Counted from the stretch's first letter, positions 50,535 through 61,279 are shown. The stretch is DNA of 64,000 bases from Berberis thunbergii (GCA_003290165.1 QNQO01008316.1:62001-126000), one strand, 5' to 3'. Numbers and translations: made by a program. The notes: generated from the sequence alone by a model not told the origin.

Positions 50535-51055
50535 CAAATTTAGGAATGTTTTGTGCCATGAGTAATTAATGTTCTAAAATTTGTGTTCACTTGAAAAGGT
50601 ATCAACTTGAGTGACTAGTGAGTGACGTAGAGGAACGGGATGAGTTCAAAATGCTCACCAGAAATTCTAACTGGCGAGGAAACCAGCGAGGGAGGGGAAC
50701 TGTATCTAGAGCTTCTAGGTTTGTCACTCTTGAAGGTGCAATCGATTGGGGATAAGGGGTGTCCATGTGCGCAATGAATTTCCCTTCTTCACCCCTGCTT
50801 AGTGGACATATTTGTATAATAAACCAATTTAGGAATGTTTTTATGTTTTATCTTTCTCAAGTGGCTCATGAGTTGATTCAGAGGATTGGGGGTAGGTAGG
50901 ACTTCATCCTCAATTGAGGGAGGATTAATTAGTGTCAACTAATTGATGATTATCCAAATTCCCAATTGGTTGGGACCAAGGAAAATATATCCAGAACTTC
51001 CTGGCTGGTCTCTCTTAAAGGTGCAATCGGTTGGGGATAGGGGGGTGTTTCAAAT
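50535..51055 (+). repeat. Approximately 290-bp direct duplication in the TOM1-LIKE intron
   Basis: TTTAGGAATGTTTT at 50539 and 50827, and AGGTGCAATCGATTGGGGAT at 50734 matching AGGTGCAATCGGTTGGGGAT at 51020, keep the same order and spacing. The first copy contains part of a palindromic MITE (P4). Confidence 0.65.
50660..50700. mobile_element. Partial copy P4 of the palindromic MITE family
   Basis: GAAATTCTAACTGGCGAGG followed by AAACCAGCGAGGGAGG matches the outer arm of P1 and P2. The other arm is not found nearby, so this is a truncated or rearranged copy. Confidence 0.55.
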
Positions 51056-52016
51056 TGATTGGTACTGATATGACTTTCCTATTGATTGGATTGGGACACA
51101 CTATCAGGTAATTTTAGAGAGTCAGGCCTGCCCAATACCATTCATCATCCAAGAGATGTTGGAAATGGCCTGATTGATGCTATTGGGTTTGGACGCCTGA
51201 CATATGGTCTGAATAGTGTTTCTAGAATGAGCTCGCTTGGGGCCATGTTGAAGTCTTTCTCGTATTAAAGTTGAGCTATGCGATTGCGATCGCATGACTA
51301 ATTGATGTATGTCTCATCAATTTTCAACATATTATTGCCTATTTGAGTTATGTAAAGAAGATCAACCTCAAATAAACCATGTGGAGTTTTAATCACCTTG
51401 TCCTCTGTAATCATTATGGAATACTAATTTTGAATCTTGTCTCAAAAGAAAATTTTATTTCATAAATTAATAAGCGCTTCTTTTGGAAATGAAAGCAAAT
51501 CAAGGGATAGCATTTGGGACTAAAATTGCCTAAGACTAGTTACTATATGCAATCATGGTTGTACTAGCAAGTAACAAGCCTTCCTAATTTATTCATGTTA
51601 TTGATGCTTGTTTGCTTCAACAAACTTAGAAAAGCCTTTTATTAATCACATCATGAAAACGTCAGAATGTGATTCGCAGGATGATCTGACTGACAATGAG
51701 CATGTCATACAGAGAATCATACAAAAAACTAGTGATGATGAGGGAGTGCTCTTCGAGGCTCTCAATCTTAATGACCAGCTTCAAAATGTTATTTCCAAGT
51801 ACGAGGAGATGGCAGCTGCAGCAAGGTCTGAAGTGCAAGAACCTGAAAGTTCCGACACTGGGGCCCAACACGTCAACTGATCGAGGCTAAAATAAACATC
51901 TCTAAAGGAGAGGATGTTGAACTCGGTGGTGCCATGAAAAGCCTTCAAATTCAAGAACCCCTCCAAATGGTGAAAGCAGTGAAATGGGCAGCGACATAAA
52001 AAGAGTGCATGAATGA

Positions 52017-52427
52017 TAAAATGGGTGGTAGAGTGATGGTTGAAGATTGAATGTGTCATGCCTACATGTAGAGGTTAGCTTTAATTTTTATGTGGTGTAG
52101 TAAATAGTTTGCCATACTTTCTGCGGTTTCTGTCTGTAATAATCAGCATGTAGATCTGCTACTGTAACCATTCAATGGCTGTAGGATAGAATATTCACTC
52201 TGATGATCAGCATGTATTTCCACTATAGAAATCTCATTAGTGAGGCGGTCATGGAATGGATTTATTACTTTTTAGATCAAATGACAAATGAGATGTGTGT
52301 GTGGTTATGTTGACATGTACAGAAATGCTATGCCTAATTCTATATGATGCGGACCTAGTTAACTCTTAATTCTATGAAATATAGAGATGTCGATTTCACG
52401 AGGGTGTGCTTAATAACCTACGGTTTG
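52017..52427 (+). other. 3' flank of the TOM1-LIKE pseudogene
   Basis: AT-rich. It continues to about 52427, where the duplicated backbone resumes (GTAAGTGTTTTTAACGAGTA; unit 1 has AAGTGTATTTAAAGAGCA near 18717). Possibly the old 3' UTR; no polyadenylation site is certain. Confidence 0.35.
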
Positions 52428-52713
52428 TAAGTGTTTTTAACGAGTACGAGGACAATTTTTGAAATGACTCAAAGTTGCAACTAGAGAGAGGGTGTAAATT
52501 TGGTGTGTGTATGTGTATATATGTATTTTCGAATAAATAAGAATGTTATTTAAATAACAACCATCCCAAATGCATCCCTTACAACTTGATACTAACATAA
52601 ACAAACTAAACATAATTGGTATACAAAAACACTCTTTCCCCAAGAAAATGCATATTAGAAAAAATATGGATGCTCTTCAAGTTTTTGACAACAACATGAG
52701 ATCTAAAAAATAA

Positions 52714-52854
52714 GAGCATGGCTAGCTGTCGAGGAAACCAGTGAGGGAGGACTCTCTATCCCCCTTGCAATGTGTGCGTTCCATCACTTGCACGCATTGC
52801 AAGGGGGATGGAGGGTCCTCCCTCGCTGGTTTCCTCGACAATTAGAATTCCCCG
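52714..52854. mobile_element. Palindromic GC-rich MITE, copy P1 (141 bp)
   Basis: Arms GTCGAGGAAACCAGTGAGGG and its near-inverse CCCTCGCTGGTTTCCTCGAC continue into ATCCCCCTTGCAATG and CATTGCAAGGGGGAT around a short loop. AAAAATAA flanks it on both sides (52706-52713, 52855-52862) as an 8-bp TSD. Unit 1 has the unoccupied site near 18970 (GATGTGAACAATAAATTTGA). Confidence 0.9.
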
Positions 52855-53030
52855 AAAAATAAATTGGAGCCAACAAGAAGGAGAATAAGCTCCGACATGA
52901 GAATAATGAAAACAACTCCCCTACTCGATTTGGAAAGCTTTAGGGTCTCTCCACATCACTCTCCAAAGGCGGACAGTTTAATGAAAAGGCCTTCTGGGCC
53001 ATATTTGTTATAAAGGTGGTGTATAGAAAT

Positions 53031-53222
53031 AGAGTGATTCTATGTGTCGAGGGAAAGGGCGAGGAAACCAGCGAGGAAAAGGAGGTGGCGGGGGGTGAAC
53101 CGTTCACCCCCCTCGAGATGCGCGCGCCAAAAACATCTCGAGGGGGGCGAACGGTTCACCCCCCGCCACCTCCTTTTCCTCGCTGGTTTCCTCGCTCTTT
53201 CCCTCGACATTTAGAATTTCCC
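53031..53222. mobile_element. Palindromic GC-rich MITE, copy P2 (192 bp)
   Basis: Arms of close to 90 bp (GTCGAGGGAAAGGGCGAGG, AAACCAGCGAGG, AGGAGGTGGCGGGGGGTGAA and inverses) around the loop CGCGCGCCAAAAA. The exact 8-bp TSD ATAGAAAT lies at 53023-53030 and 53223-53230. Unit 1 lacks it (GTGGTGTATATAAGTATTG near 19130). Confidence 0.93.
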
Positions 53223-53230
53223 ATAGAAAT

Positions 53231-54357
53231 ATTGTTTTAGTTTTTTAGTTGACTATTGAAAAACTTAGAAGTGTTAAAAGGCATCAAAGTAACAGTGTCG
53301 TAGGATGCTAGCATTAGTGGAAACACATGTGATTAAGGTATGAAATCAACATGGGCAAATACGATCTAAGGGACATGTACATGAGATACAAGTCTAATGA
53401 AATGTAGCAGCATTGCAGGTGCAATGGCTCAACATAGATAACATGCACTAGGCATGCCATGAGAACATAACTAACTTATTATAAAACTAGGACTTGAGCC
53501 ACTTGCATTTTCACTATGCATGACATTGTAATTCCAACTGTACAAAGCACAATTGTACATAACTATCATAAAAACCCTAGGTAGGCCCTGTTGGCTGATC
53601 CTAGATAGTTTAGTAGTAGTATCATTAAGGTCCAAATGACAAACGAAGCTTAAGAGAGGTGTTTTCCAAAGTAGCAAATATTCATTTCTCCGTACAATTT
53701 GGCTATGGTGAAGGAAAAAGATAGTATAAGAAATCACAGACTAACATGGCAAACAATTGCAAGGGATCTTAGACAAACTTGATAATGACAATACATCATC
53801 TACTGTACTTTACAATGGTAACGAGCAGATGCCAAGGTAAAAAAGAAAAAAAGTTAAAAGAATGAATGAATAGATGAAAATAAAATGTGTGATGACTTTG
53901 GCTTTGATCTTGTCCACCTCATCATCCTTTCTTCATGACACGAATATGGGTTTTGGTTATTGTAAAAATTGATGTCTTCTCATCGCCCTTCCATAAATCA
54001 GGACACATACGACAACTACTCCATTAGTGTAAAACATCTACTAAATCATCAATCTTTACCCCCTTTCATTTAAAAATTTATGTTATACCTCGTTAGGTCT
54101 ATGGGTTACTCATTCTCCCTCCTTTCCTGATGGTTTGTATCTCTGCAACACTCTGTCTTTTTTCATTTCCCACCATTCTTCAGCCTGCTTCCCAGAGTAT
54201 CTTTTCTTGCTGCTATGACAATAAAGTAAATCAGATGAACAATTTACCCATAGAAGCTCATAATTTTTTCAAGCTGGAGTAATATTTTTACTATATAGCA
54301 TCATTGCTAACTATTGCTTTTGTCAACACAAAATAAGAAAAAGAGATAAACTTGTAT
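53231..54357 (+). other. Duplicated backbone of unit 2, non-coding
   Basis: Colinear with about 19140-20540 of unit 1. Short open frames are not conserved between the copies. No gene is supported. Confidence 0.6.
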
Positions 54358-54371
54358 CCCCTATCCGTTTT

Positions 54372-54470
54372 TTTTTTTTGAAAGGCAAGCGTGCCGCCGG
54401 TGGGTATAAAACCCAAGACGTGGGGTTAAACCACCACAGCCTTAACCATCCAACCAGGCTACCATTGGCT
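54372..54470 (-). mobile_element. SINE B (99 bp) with perfect 14-bp TSD
   Basis: CCCCTATCCGTTTT flanks it at 54358-54371 and 54471-54484. Unit 1 has a single unoccupied site (CCCCTCTCCATTTT near 20540). The minus strand begins AGCCAATGGTAGCCTGGTTG, has a degenerate B-box-like GGGTTTTATACCC, and ends CACGCTTGCCTTTC plus an A-run. That end is identical to the 3' end of the LINE at 20829-27029. Confidence 0.88.
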
Positions 54471-54484
54471 CCCCTATCCGTTTT

Positions 54485-55445
54485 CATGAAAACATTAGTT
54501 GCTTGACTAGACTAAGAAAGAGAGAATATTATAGAAAACCTAGATAATCTAATTAATTGGTGGATAAGGAATAACTATGAAAGAAATAAAGTAGGATATA
54601 TGTTTCAAGTGGTAGTGCCACTTTGGGCTCTAGGTCCAGATCGTCATGTCAGTGACCACAAGTGACTTTGACTTCAAACATTTACACAGATTATAAACTA
54701 TTAAACAATGCATTAGTTGTTTTCAACACCCTCCCACAAAGAACTTGCTAGTAACTTTGCAAACATGGACAATATTGTCCTTTTTGGTTGACTTGAAATA
54801 TGGTTCTTATATAAACATATACATGGGTTTCCTCCATTCTTCTAGCTATCTTCTTAACTTATTACATATTTTTAGGATGGATATTTCCTAGATGGTTATT
54901 ATTTTTGATATAATGTCATCTTGATTTATTTGCCACGCAAGCTAAAACATATTAAAATAAGTCTTGAATCATCTAGAATTACATTGGAGAACCATAAATA
55001 TCTTCACGGGTGTTGAGAAAAGATGGAAAAAAGTGTGACCCAAAATATTCTCCCATAATTTATGACCATACAAGTTTTAGAAATCGTGCCAAACTGGGTT
55101 TTAAAACCTTTTTCAGCAAGTTAGGAGAGTTATTCCAAATTTCCTACTTAATGACAATAGTGATACTTGTGGATGGAACAAACATGAGGACAACTTTTGG
55201 GAAGAGTCCTTCCACTAAAGTTCCTATAATAAACACTCTAAAAAGAGTTACTTTTCCTTCATCTTGTCACTCCCTTAATATTGTCACCATGTATGAATGA
55301 TCTCCCATCAACTATTTTTAACTTACACTTCAGGATCTTGCAGAACTATAAAGATAGAGTAAATTCTGTATATCAGTTATGAAACATAAAGTGACTAAGA
55401 GAAATCAGTACACATAACTAGGAGTATCTGGATCATAACGTGACA
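54485..55445 (+). other. Right end of duplicated unit 2, with the empty LINE site
   Basis: Holds the uninterrupted target GCTAGTAACTTTGC near 54747 that the LINE occupies in unit 1. Similarity to unit 1 fades after about 55445. No gene is supported. Confidence 0.65.
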
Positions 55446-56137
55446 CAATTCGAGTTTCGAATTGGTTTGGCCATAGATACCCAACTCGCTCAACCCCCAC
55501 GAATTTTGAATTGGGTCGCGCGTACCAATTCGTTGTACAATTGCGACCTGAATTGGTGGATTTCAACAACTCATTTGATCAAGAATAAAACAAAAGAGGG
55601 ATAATATCAAATCTGAATGAGTAGTTGGGTCCTTTTAGATTTGTTTTTGTTATTCTATTAGGTCATTTATTTATTAATGAGTTGGTGTTTTCCAAAGAAA
55701 TTTTAAAATTTTAAAATCCTTGAAAATTTCCCATAAATTATCATAAAATATCATGTATTAAGTCCATGTTCAAATATCCATAAAATATCATGTATTGAGT
55801 CCACAACACTCACATTAAATATCACACCTAAAAATCGTATCGGATTAAAACAATACATGAATTGTGACCCCAAAGAGCATGCTGACTCTGCCTACCCCTT
55901 CGAATTTTGTATCATGAAATCAACGTACCTCAAATTTATTCCCGTTCCACGTACCCTATTGATCCCTGTACTAGGTAACTATGAGTTTGGCATTGAGGGG
56001 GCCCTTGTGTTCCCCATGTCCTACTAATGTTATACTTCTCGAGTTGGGGTTTGCTTAGTGCACCCCATTTATCTCTCTCAGAGTTGTAATGAAGGTTGTC
56101 TATACCTTAGACACATCTCATCTCTTTATTTACTTAG
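55446..56137. other. Intergenic, nothing recognised
   Basis: Mixed AT-rich sequence with repeated AATTGG/GAATTG words near 55450-55560 and a short direct repeat (AAATATCATGTATT and ATCATGTATTGAGTCC) near 55745-55800. Confidence 0.35.
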
Positions 56138-56968
56138 GTTGCGTTTGATTGCAAGAATACAATTCCACAGGTTCATTTCCTTACCTAGGAATCCCTAAAA
56201 ATTTCTTCATGGAAATATGCATTTCCCTTGTTTGAATAGATTTTGTAATTCCATAGAAATATGCAATCCTGATTGATCAAATTCAAATCATAAAATTTTA
56301 AAAAATTAAAATTAAAAAAAAAACAACCAAGGGCTCAAGTTCTCAAAGTTGATTGAAATTGTCAACATACCATCATTTTAGCATCATCCTTACTCTCAAG
56401 TCATTAGGAATTCATTGAATCATTAAGAATCAACATACAAGACACTACCTTGTCTTGCAATCCATAAAGTTGATCAGTTAATTAGAAATCAATATACCCA
56501 TCATAGAAGGAACAACTGTGCCAATATTCATAAGAGTTGACTGAGCATTAAAACTAAACATCATTCATCAACCAATTCACATGCCAGTGGCAACTTTTGT
56601 AGGTCTGATCTAAAGGGAATGCACTCGGTCTCTTTCAAGTAGTAGTATACAGTAGGAGAGAAAGGGGAAAGGAGAGGAAGGAAGGAGAAATGGGAGAACA
56701 CGAAGGAAGAGAAAGGAGAAAGTGGGGTTGTGGTGTTTGTTCGGAGACGAGAGATACATGTGAGAATAATGATTGGAGGTTGAAGATGAGCCAGTATATT
56801 ATAGAGTTTCAATCCGTTAAGAGTTTGTAGATGTTCAGACAAGTTCCCGGGAAACCTATTCTTTAGGGGGGGTGTCTATTTTGTGGAAATGAGGTCATGT
56901 GAGGAACTTAACCAAGAGCGGAAAACAGACCAATTCCAAGGAATAACGCGAAACCAAACATAACCTAT
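56138..56968. mobile_element. Possible Tourist/Harbinger-like MITE
   Basis: The left end AGGTTGCGTTTGATT and the inverse of the right end AGGTTATGTTTGGTT have the form GGTT-xxGTTTG typical of such elements. Internal ATTCC/GGAAT words occur near both ends. The expected TTA duplication is only partial, so the call is tentative. Confidence 0.45.
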
Positions 56969-58339
56969 GAATTAATAGTCTGATTGGCCAATTTATATTC
57001 TAGCTTTTCTTTGATTAAGAGAGAGAAAAACTATTTTCTACAAGGTCTGTTTATTTCGGTCATTACTTCATGATTGAACATTATGGTGTGAGTTAGAAGG
57101 ATATCCGTCTTTTGTAGAAAAGATGGACATGAGCAGGAAGTGATTGAACATTATGGTGAATGTGGTTTGGAAGCTCCAAATATGGTTGAACATAGACAAT
57201 GGGATAGAAGTAACGAAAATATATAAAAATTAGGATTCATCAATTTGCAGTTGCAATATGTCTTGAAATGCATAATGGTCAAGGTACTTGGAGGACATGG
57301 ATTTTGAAGAGATATTATGATACAAGAGTATCTTCCTTTACGAATTTGGGGTTCAGGACGGAACCCTAACACTGGCGTTGCAATGGAGTCAGACTATTTG
57401 AAAAGAGCGGCTTCGCATCACAAATTCTCTTCTCAAAACTGAATTTCACCTTGCATTGCAAGGGGCGTTTCAGCCGCTGCATTGCAATAGGAGGGTAATT
57501 TTAATGAGCGCCAATGACCAATTTTTTAATTTTTTAATATTATATATTAGTTTAATTAAAAATAAATTAGTATTTTTACTCAATAACTAATTTCGATATA
57601 AATACCAAATCAGACATTGTTGCCTTATATTGCAATACCATCTTTAGGAAGACTAATTATTTTTGTATCACTATGGATTGGTTGTTTAATTGTCATGTTG
57701 TTGTGTTATGGAGTTATGGATTGGTTAATTAATTGCCATGTTTGAATTATAGTTTATTAGTGGTATGCAAACTATATAGAATTTATAAAACACATTATGG
57801 TTTCGCCTCAACTTTGTCGCAACTCCGTTGCAACCCTCGCAACTCTTGCAAAGGAGGTCGACACTTCGCCCCCACTCTCACTTCAGACAACATAGCCTGA
57901 CACAGGGGTCGAGCTGCCTGGTTAGCCCACAAGGTTTGGGGCAGCGCCCTGAGGGACCAAGACAACTTGTGGTTCCAATGGCAGTGCCCCGGCAGGGGTC
58001 GGGGCCGAGGAAACGCCCTGAAAGGTCTACAAAACTCAAAGTTTCACATTCAGTTTTTTTGTTGGGAATAGGAAAATTTTCCTTGTGGGACAAGAAAAGT
58101 GAAACATGCATCACTTTCCTATTAAGAGTAGGTTTCGATGTTTGGTATTGAAATTGTTTAACCTATGTATATTGTCTTTGTATGTAGGTTTAGGCATCCA
58201 AGAAATAAAGCTTGTTTGTTCTCAAGAGAGAACCATAATCTTTGTTAATAATTTTAAAGATTGGAACAACTTTAATTGCTTTTTTTTTTCTCTTTTATTT
58301 TCCGCACAACTCTGTATTGTACTATCATTTTATGTAGAG
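56969..58339. other. Intergenic with a GC-rich patch, no supported gene
   Basis: 57828-58114 is notably GC-rich and open on both strands. The plus frame (107 codons from MQPSQLLQRRS) is Arg/Pro/Gln-rich with no known domain, so I do not call a gene. A pair of CATTGCAA/TTGCAATG words at 57371-57490 forms a weak inverted repeat. Confidence 0.3.
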
Positions 58340-59101
58340 AAATAGACAACAATGCTAAATTTCCCGTGTCAGAAGATGATTTGGAAGATGAACACTTTTG
58401 CTAATGAATCCAGATACAGATTCCGCATCAGAACCAAACTTTACCAGTTTATCGGATGTCCCTCATAATCTTAACGACATGCCACAGGTATTGCAAAATG
58501 TACTGAGTACTGGCTATGCCCTTGTAAGTACTGGCTAACTGGCAGGTAATCACTCTACTAAGACTCTTAATTCTGATAAACTTTCGTGTAAATAGAAGAA
58601 TGTATATTATTGTTCAACTATTTCTACAATAATACAAAAGCATTATGATTTGATTTCGACTTTCCAAAAGGCATGTCTCAATTATCATTGCAATCAAATC
58701 TCCTGCTTAATTGAAGAGAAAGCTCCAACTAAAATTTGTCACAAATAAGCTTAGATGTTACGTCAGGTCAGTAGTTAGTAAATGTTATGGTTTTAAAGAT
58801 ATGATCACAAGGTATGTGAGAAAACCAAGGATCTAAGGTTTTCTCAAGTTTTTGGAATTCTTTAGGGTCCAGTAAGGAGGAAAAGAAGTTGAAGTGCAAG
58901 TCGAAGAATTTAAGTATCATATCTCTTATTGCACCCAATAATGCTATAATTGATACAATAAGTCTTGTTACTGTTTGGCAATATTGGCAGTACTGTCTCA
59001 ACTCATTGAATAGTTATGTTTCTTGTCTACTGCCGCTTGTTTCGGTTACCACCAGGCAGCTTCAACGTGATGGTGTGATAGGTTCACTTCTTAAGCGCTG
59101 A
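58340..59101 (+). pseudogene. Unassigned gene-like fragments
   Basis: The plus strand gives KFPVSEDDLEDEHFC near 58359, a shifted NPDTDSASEPNFTSLSD then VPHNLNDMPQ with a possible GT donor at about 58486, and later SKEEKKLKCKSKNLSIISL in an open frame ending LQRDGVIGSLLKR at 59101. The acidic and basic low-hydrophobicity segments look exon-like, but I cannot assign a family and the frames do not join cleanly. Confidence 0.25.
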
Positions 59102-59356
59102 TAGAAATGAAAATTTTGCCTCAATTTTCCATAGGATGATCATTTGTTGAAGCCAACACCTTCCACAAGGAGTAATGCTTGTGGTGCTTAAGTTAGAAGC
59201 AAGTTCATTTTTCAAGTTGACATGGAGGGAGGTAACTGAAAATATTAACAGGAAATAGGTTCACAATAAATTGTTAAAGGGTCCGCAAGGTCAAGGTGGT
59301 CAAAGTAAGAGTTCAAGAGTTGAAGTCAACATCTTGTAAGTAAATGGAGTGGTATT

Positions 59357-59543
59357 TTTTTATTTTTTTATTTTTTATTTTTTTGGAAGGCGAGCGGGGT
59401 TTTTATAGGATCCCGTAACCCATTAAAGACCAGAACTGGTCAACACACCATAAACTGATAAAGAAGTCACAAGCTGGGTTCGAACCCATGACCAAGTGGT
59501 ACCATCCGTCAAGCTCCAACCGTTGAGCTGTCATGCCATTGGC
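59357..59543 (-). mobile_element. SINE C (187 bp) with perfect 14-bp TSD
   Basis: AATGGAGTGGTATT lies at 59343-59356 and 59544-59557. The minus strand has an A-box-like TGACAGCTCAACGGTTGG and an exact B box GGTTCGAACCC, then a body ending ACCCCGCTCGCCTTCC and an (A)n/T-interrupted tail. The tail resembles that of SINE B and the LINE (ACGCTTGCCTTTC). Confidence 0.92.
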
Positions 59544-59557
59544 AATGGAGTGGTATT

Positions 59558-61279
59558 CATAATTGGAAAACGATTTGAGCCCCACACATCCTAATTTGCC
59601 AAGGGGAGCTGCTATCTTCACTCGCACGATTTGTTTTCCATGCCCACAAGCTCACACCCACATCCAAATTCAACATTGCTAAGTACATCCATTTTTTACG
59701 CACACACCCACAAAAAATTTGGATAAGCAATTTTGAAGAAAAAGTTGTCCCTCTCTTGAACCCTAACAATAGATCTTCCCATTCTCAACTTCAGTTAAAT
59801 GAGCCAGTGGAGCTCAAAACTACGATAAATCATACAAACAAAATAAAGGTTAATGTGGATTTAAACTAACCTCAACGGATATAAAAATGTTTGGACAAAT
59901 TTTTTTGAAGCTTTTTGGCTTGGGTTGGGAAAGCTTTGAGATATTTGAGAAATCATTCGAGTCAGGAACATGTTCCATTTGCTCTTTGTCAACAATACAA
60001 CTCAAAGTCGATCTACCAAACAACTTGATTCACAAGGGAATCAAACAAAAAAGGGGATGGAACAAGTGAAAATCAGATTTTGGTGAAAAAACAAAGATTT
60101 TTTTTAGTAAAATCCTACTGAAGCTACCAAAAGTTAGGTTATGGTGTTTTTAAATCCTTTATATATGTGGGTGTATAGGGTAATTATTTTTAGAGCACCC
60201 AAATTTCATGTGGGTAAGAAAGACTGGAACGACCCACATTACATCGATATTGATCCCAACTTAACCACCCAAAGATTATTGATCCTGATCGTGGGTCTTT
60301 GTGTGTGGGGTTTTATCTTAAAATGCCTTCATGAACCACCGCTTATAAGTCTCATGACCACTACAACATTACTAGATTATACTAGCTAACACCACATTTC
60401 CAACAATCTCCACCTTGTATGGCTACCTTAGCTCATAGGATACCACTAGCACAGTCATCACAAGTACACGAGTAGGTGCCATTCCAGGACACCACCCTCT
60501 TCACCTCATTGGGAATTAGGGTGTAAAAAAAAATAAAAAATCCAGCCGTGTAGACAACAACTCCCTGTCTAGGTCCAAGATAAAAGCTTAGATTTAGTTG
60601 CTTAATCTAATTTTAGTAGGAGTCGCTTTTTATTTCCTAACTATGTTGTCTGAAGCTCTGCTACAATGTTCTTGCAGTACCTGAGGTGCCAATTTCCCAC
60701 TTACTTGCTTCACTTCAGTCAAATTTTCACCCCCATATGGTTTTTCTGCCTCATAGCACCGTGGCACCATGCTTCAATTGGGGCATGTCTCAGACAACAC
60801 ACTAAATAGAAAAATTAATTTAATAAATAACTAATGGTTTTAATTTAATAAACAATTGATACTTGCTTTAAATAACAAATAGTTTAACTAGTTTTTAACA
60901 CAAATAACTTCTTCTAAGTTCTGAAACCCAAATGGAATATCAAGACTAATAATCACGAAGACTAGTTTTTGGCCTTTTGTCTTGATAATAAATGGAGCAT
61001 GAAGAGTAAAAATTTTGTATTTTCTATGGTTTGGGTTACTCAATTGTCATGTAAGACACTTAAGAATTAATGCAATGCGCTTTTTATTATTTTGTCATCA
61101 CATCATTCAAGTTTAGTCAATAATATTTCTTCTGTTTAGTTATAACTTCCCCCATATGTGAAATTTAACATGCAAGGAATTTCACTATTGGTTGGCTTGA
61201 TTACCACTAAAGACGACAAAAATTGAAAGGAGCAACATATCCCTCAAAGTGCAAAACAGATCTTTGGTTTGGTAAATAC
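59558..61279. other. Intergenic or intronic region with an LTR-retrotransposon end
   Basis: Apart from the LTR-like end near 60405, I see only AT-rich DNA. If the BRX exon at 61280-61635 belongs to a live gene, its last exon should lie here or further left, but no WW-containing BRX ending was found. Confidence 0.35.
60060..60425 (-). mobile_element. LTR-retrotransposon 3' end (polypurine tract and LTR remnant)
   Basis: On the minus strand ACAAGGTGGAGATTG (polypurine tract, 60401-60415) is followed by TTGGAAATGTGGTGTTAGC, the usual start of a plant copia 3' LTR. LTR-like sequence continues leftward to an unresolved point near 60060. No internal coding domain is retained to the right. A fragment. 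Confidence 0.5.

Larger units (their letters stand above)
45851..52016 (+). pseudogene. TOM1-LIKE (TOL) VHS/GAT-domain gene, decayed and carrying a hAT element
   Basis: The start ATGGATAAAATGAAATTGGG runs into a G13 tract that shifts the frame. After it come ERLKEILQGPTQESKMVDEA, TSDNLEDPKWGLNFRI*GLL, EVLKAIKKKLSGNVVMSQKL and ALDLLEICAMNCEK. A small deletion and frame changes follow before EMVKMIEHPMTAHGNRKRAM and YLPVFNQTYV with a GT donor at about 46277. This is a VHS domain with a Cys-to-stop change. The GAT domain is at 51650-51880 (HVIQRIIQKTSDDEGVLFEA, LNLNDQLQNVISKYEEMAAA), and a shifted tail ends PNGESSEMGSDIKRVHE at 52016. TOL proteins bind ubiquitinated cargo in endosomal sorting. 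Nonsense, frameshifts and the 4-kb insertion argue for a pseudogene. Confidence 0.85.
28300..55445 (+). repeat. Tandem segmental duplication, unit 2 (enlarged by nested insertions)
   Basis: Same backbone as unit 1, but split into pieces at about 28300-28883, 41182-41450, 44579-45058, 52428-52713, 52855-53030, 53223-54371 and 54471-55445. The gaps are filled by copia elements, a SINE with secondary insertions, the TOM1-LIKE/hAT block, two palindromic MITEs and another SINE. None of these lies at the matching place in unit 1. The backbone without insertions is roughly 4 kb in both units, which supports a shared origin. Confidence 0.87.

Noticed and set aside
57828..58151. GC-rich open frame on both strands, considered as a gene or organelle insert
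   Set aside because: No recognisable protein domain, no organelle gene recognised, and no splice or start context. Composition alone is not enough.
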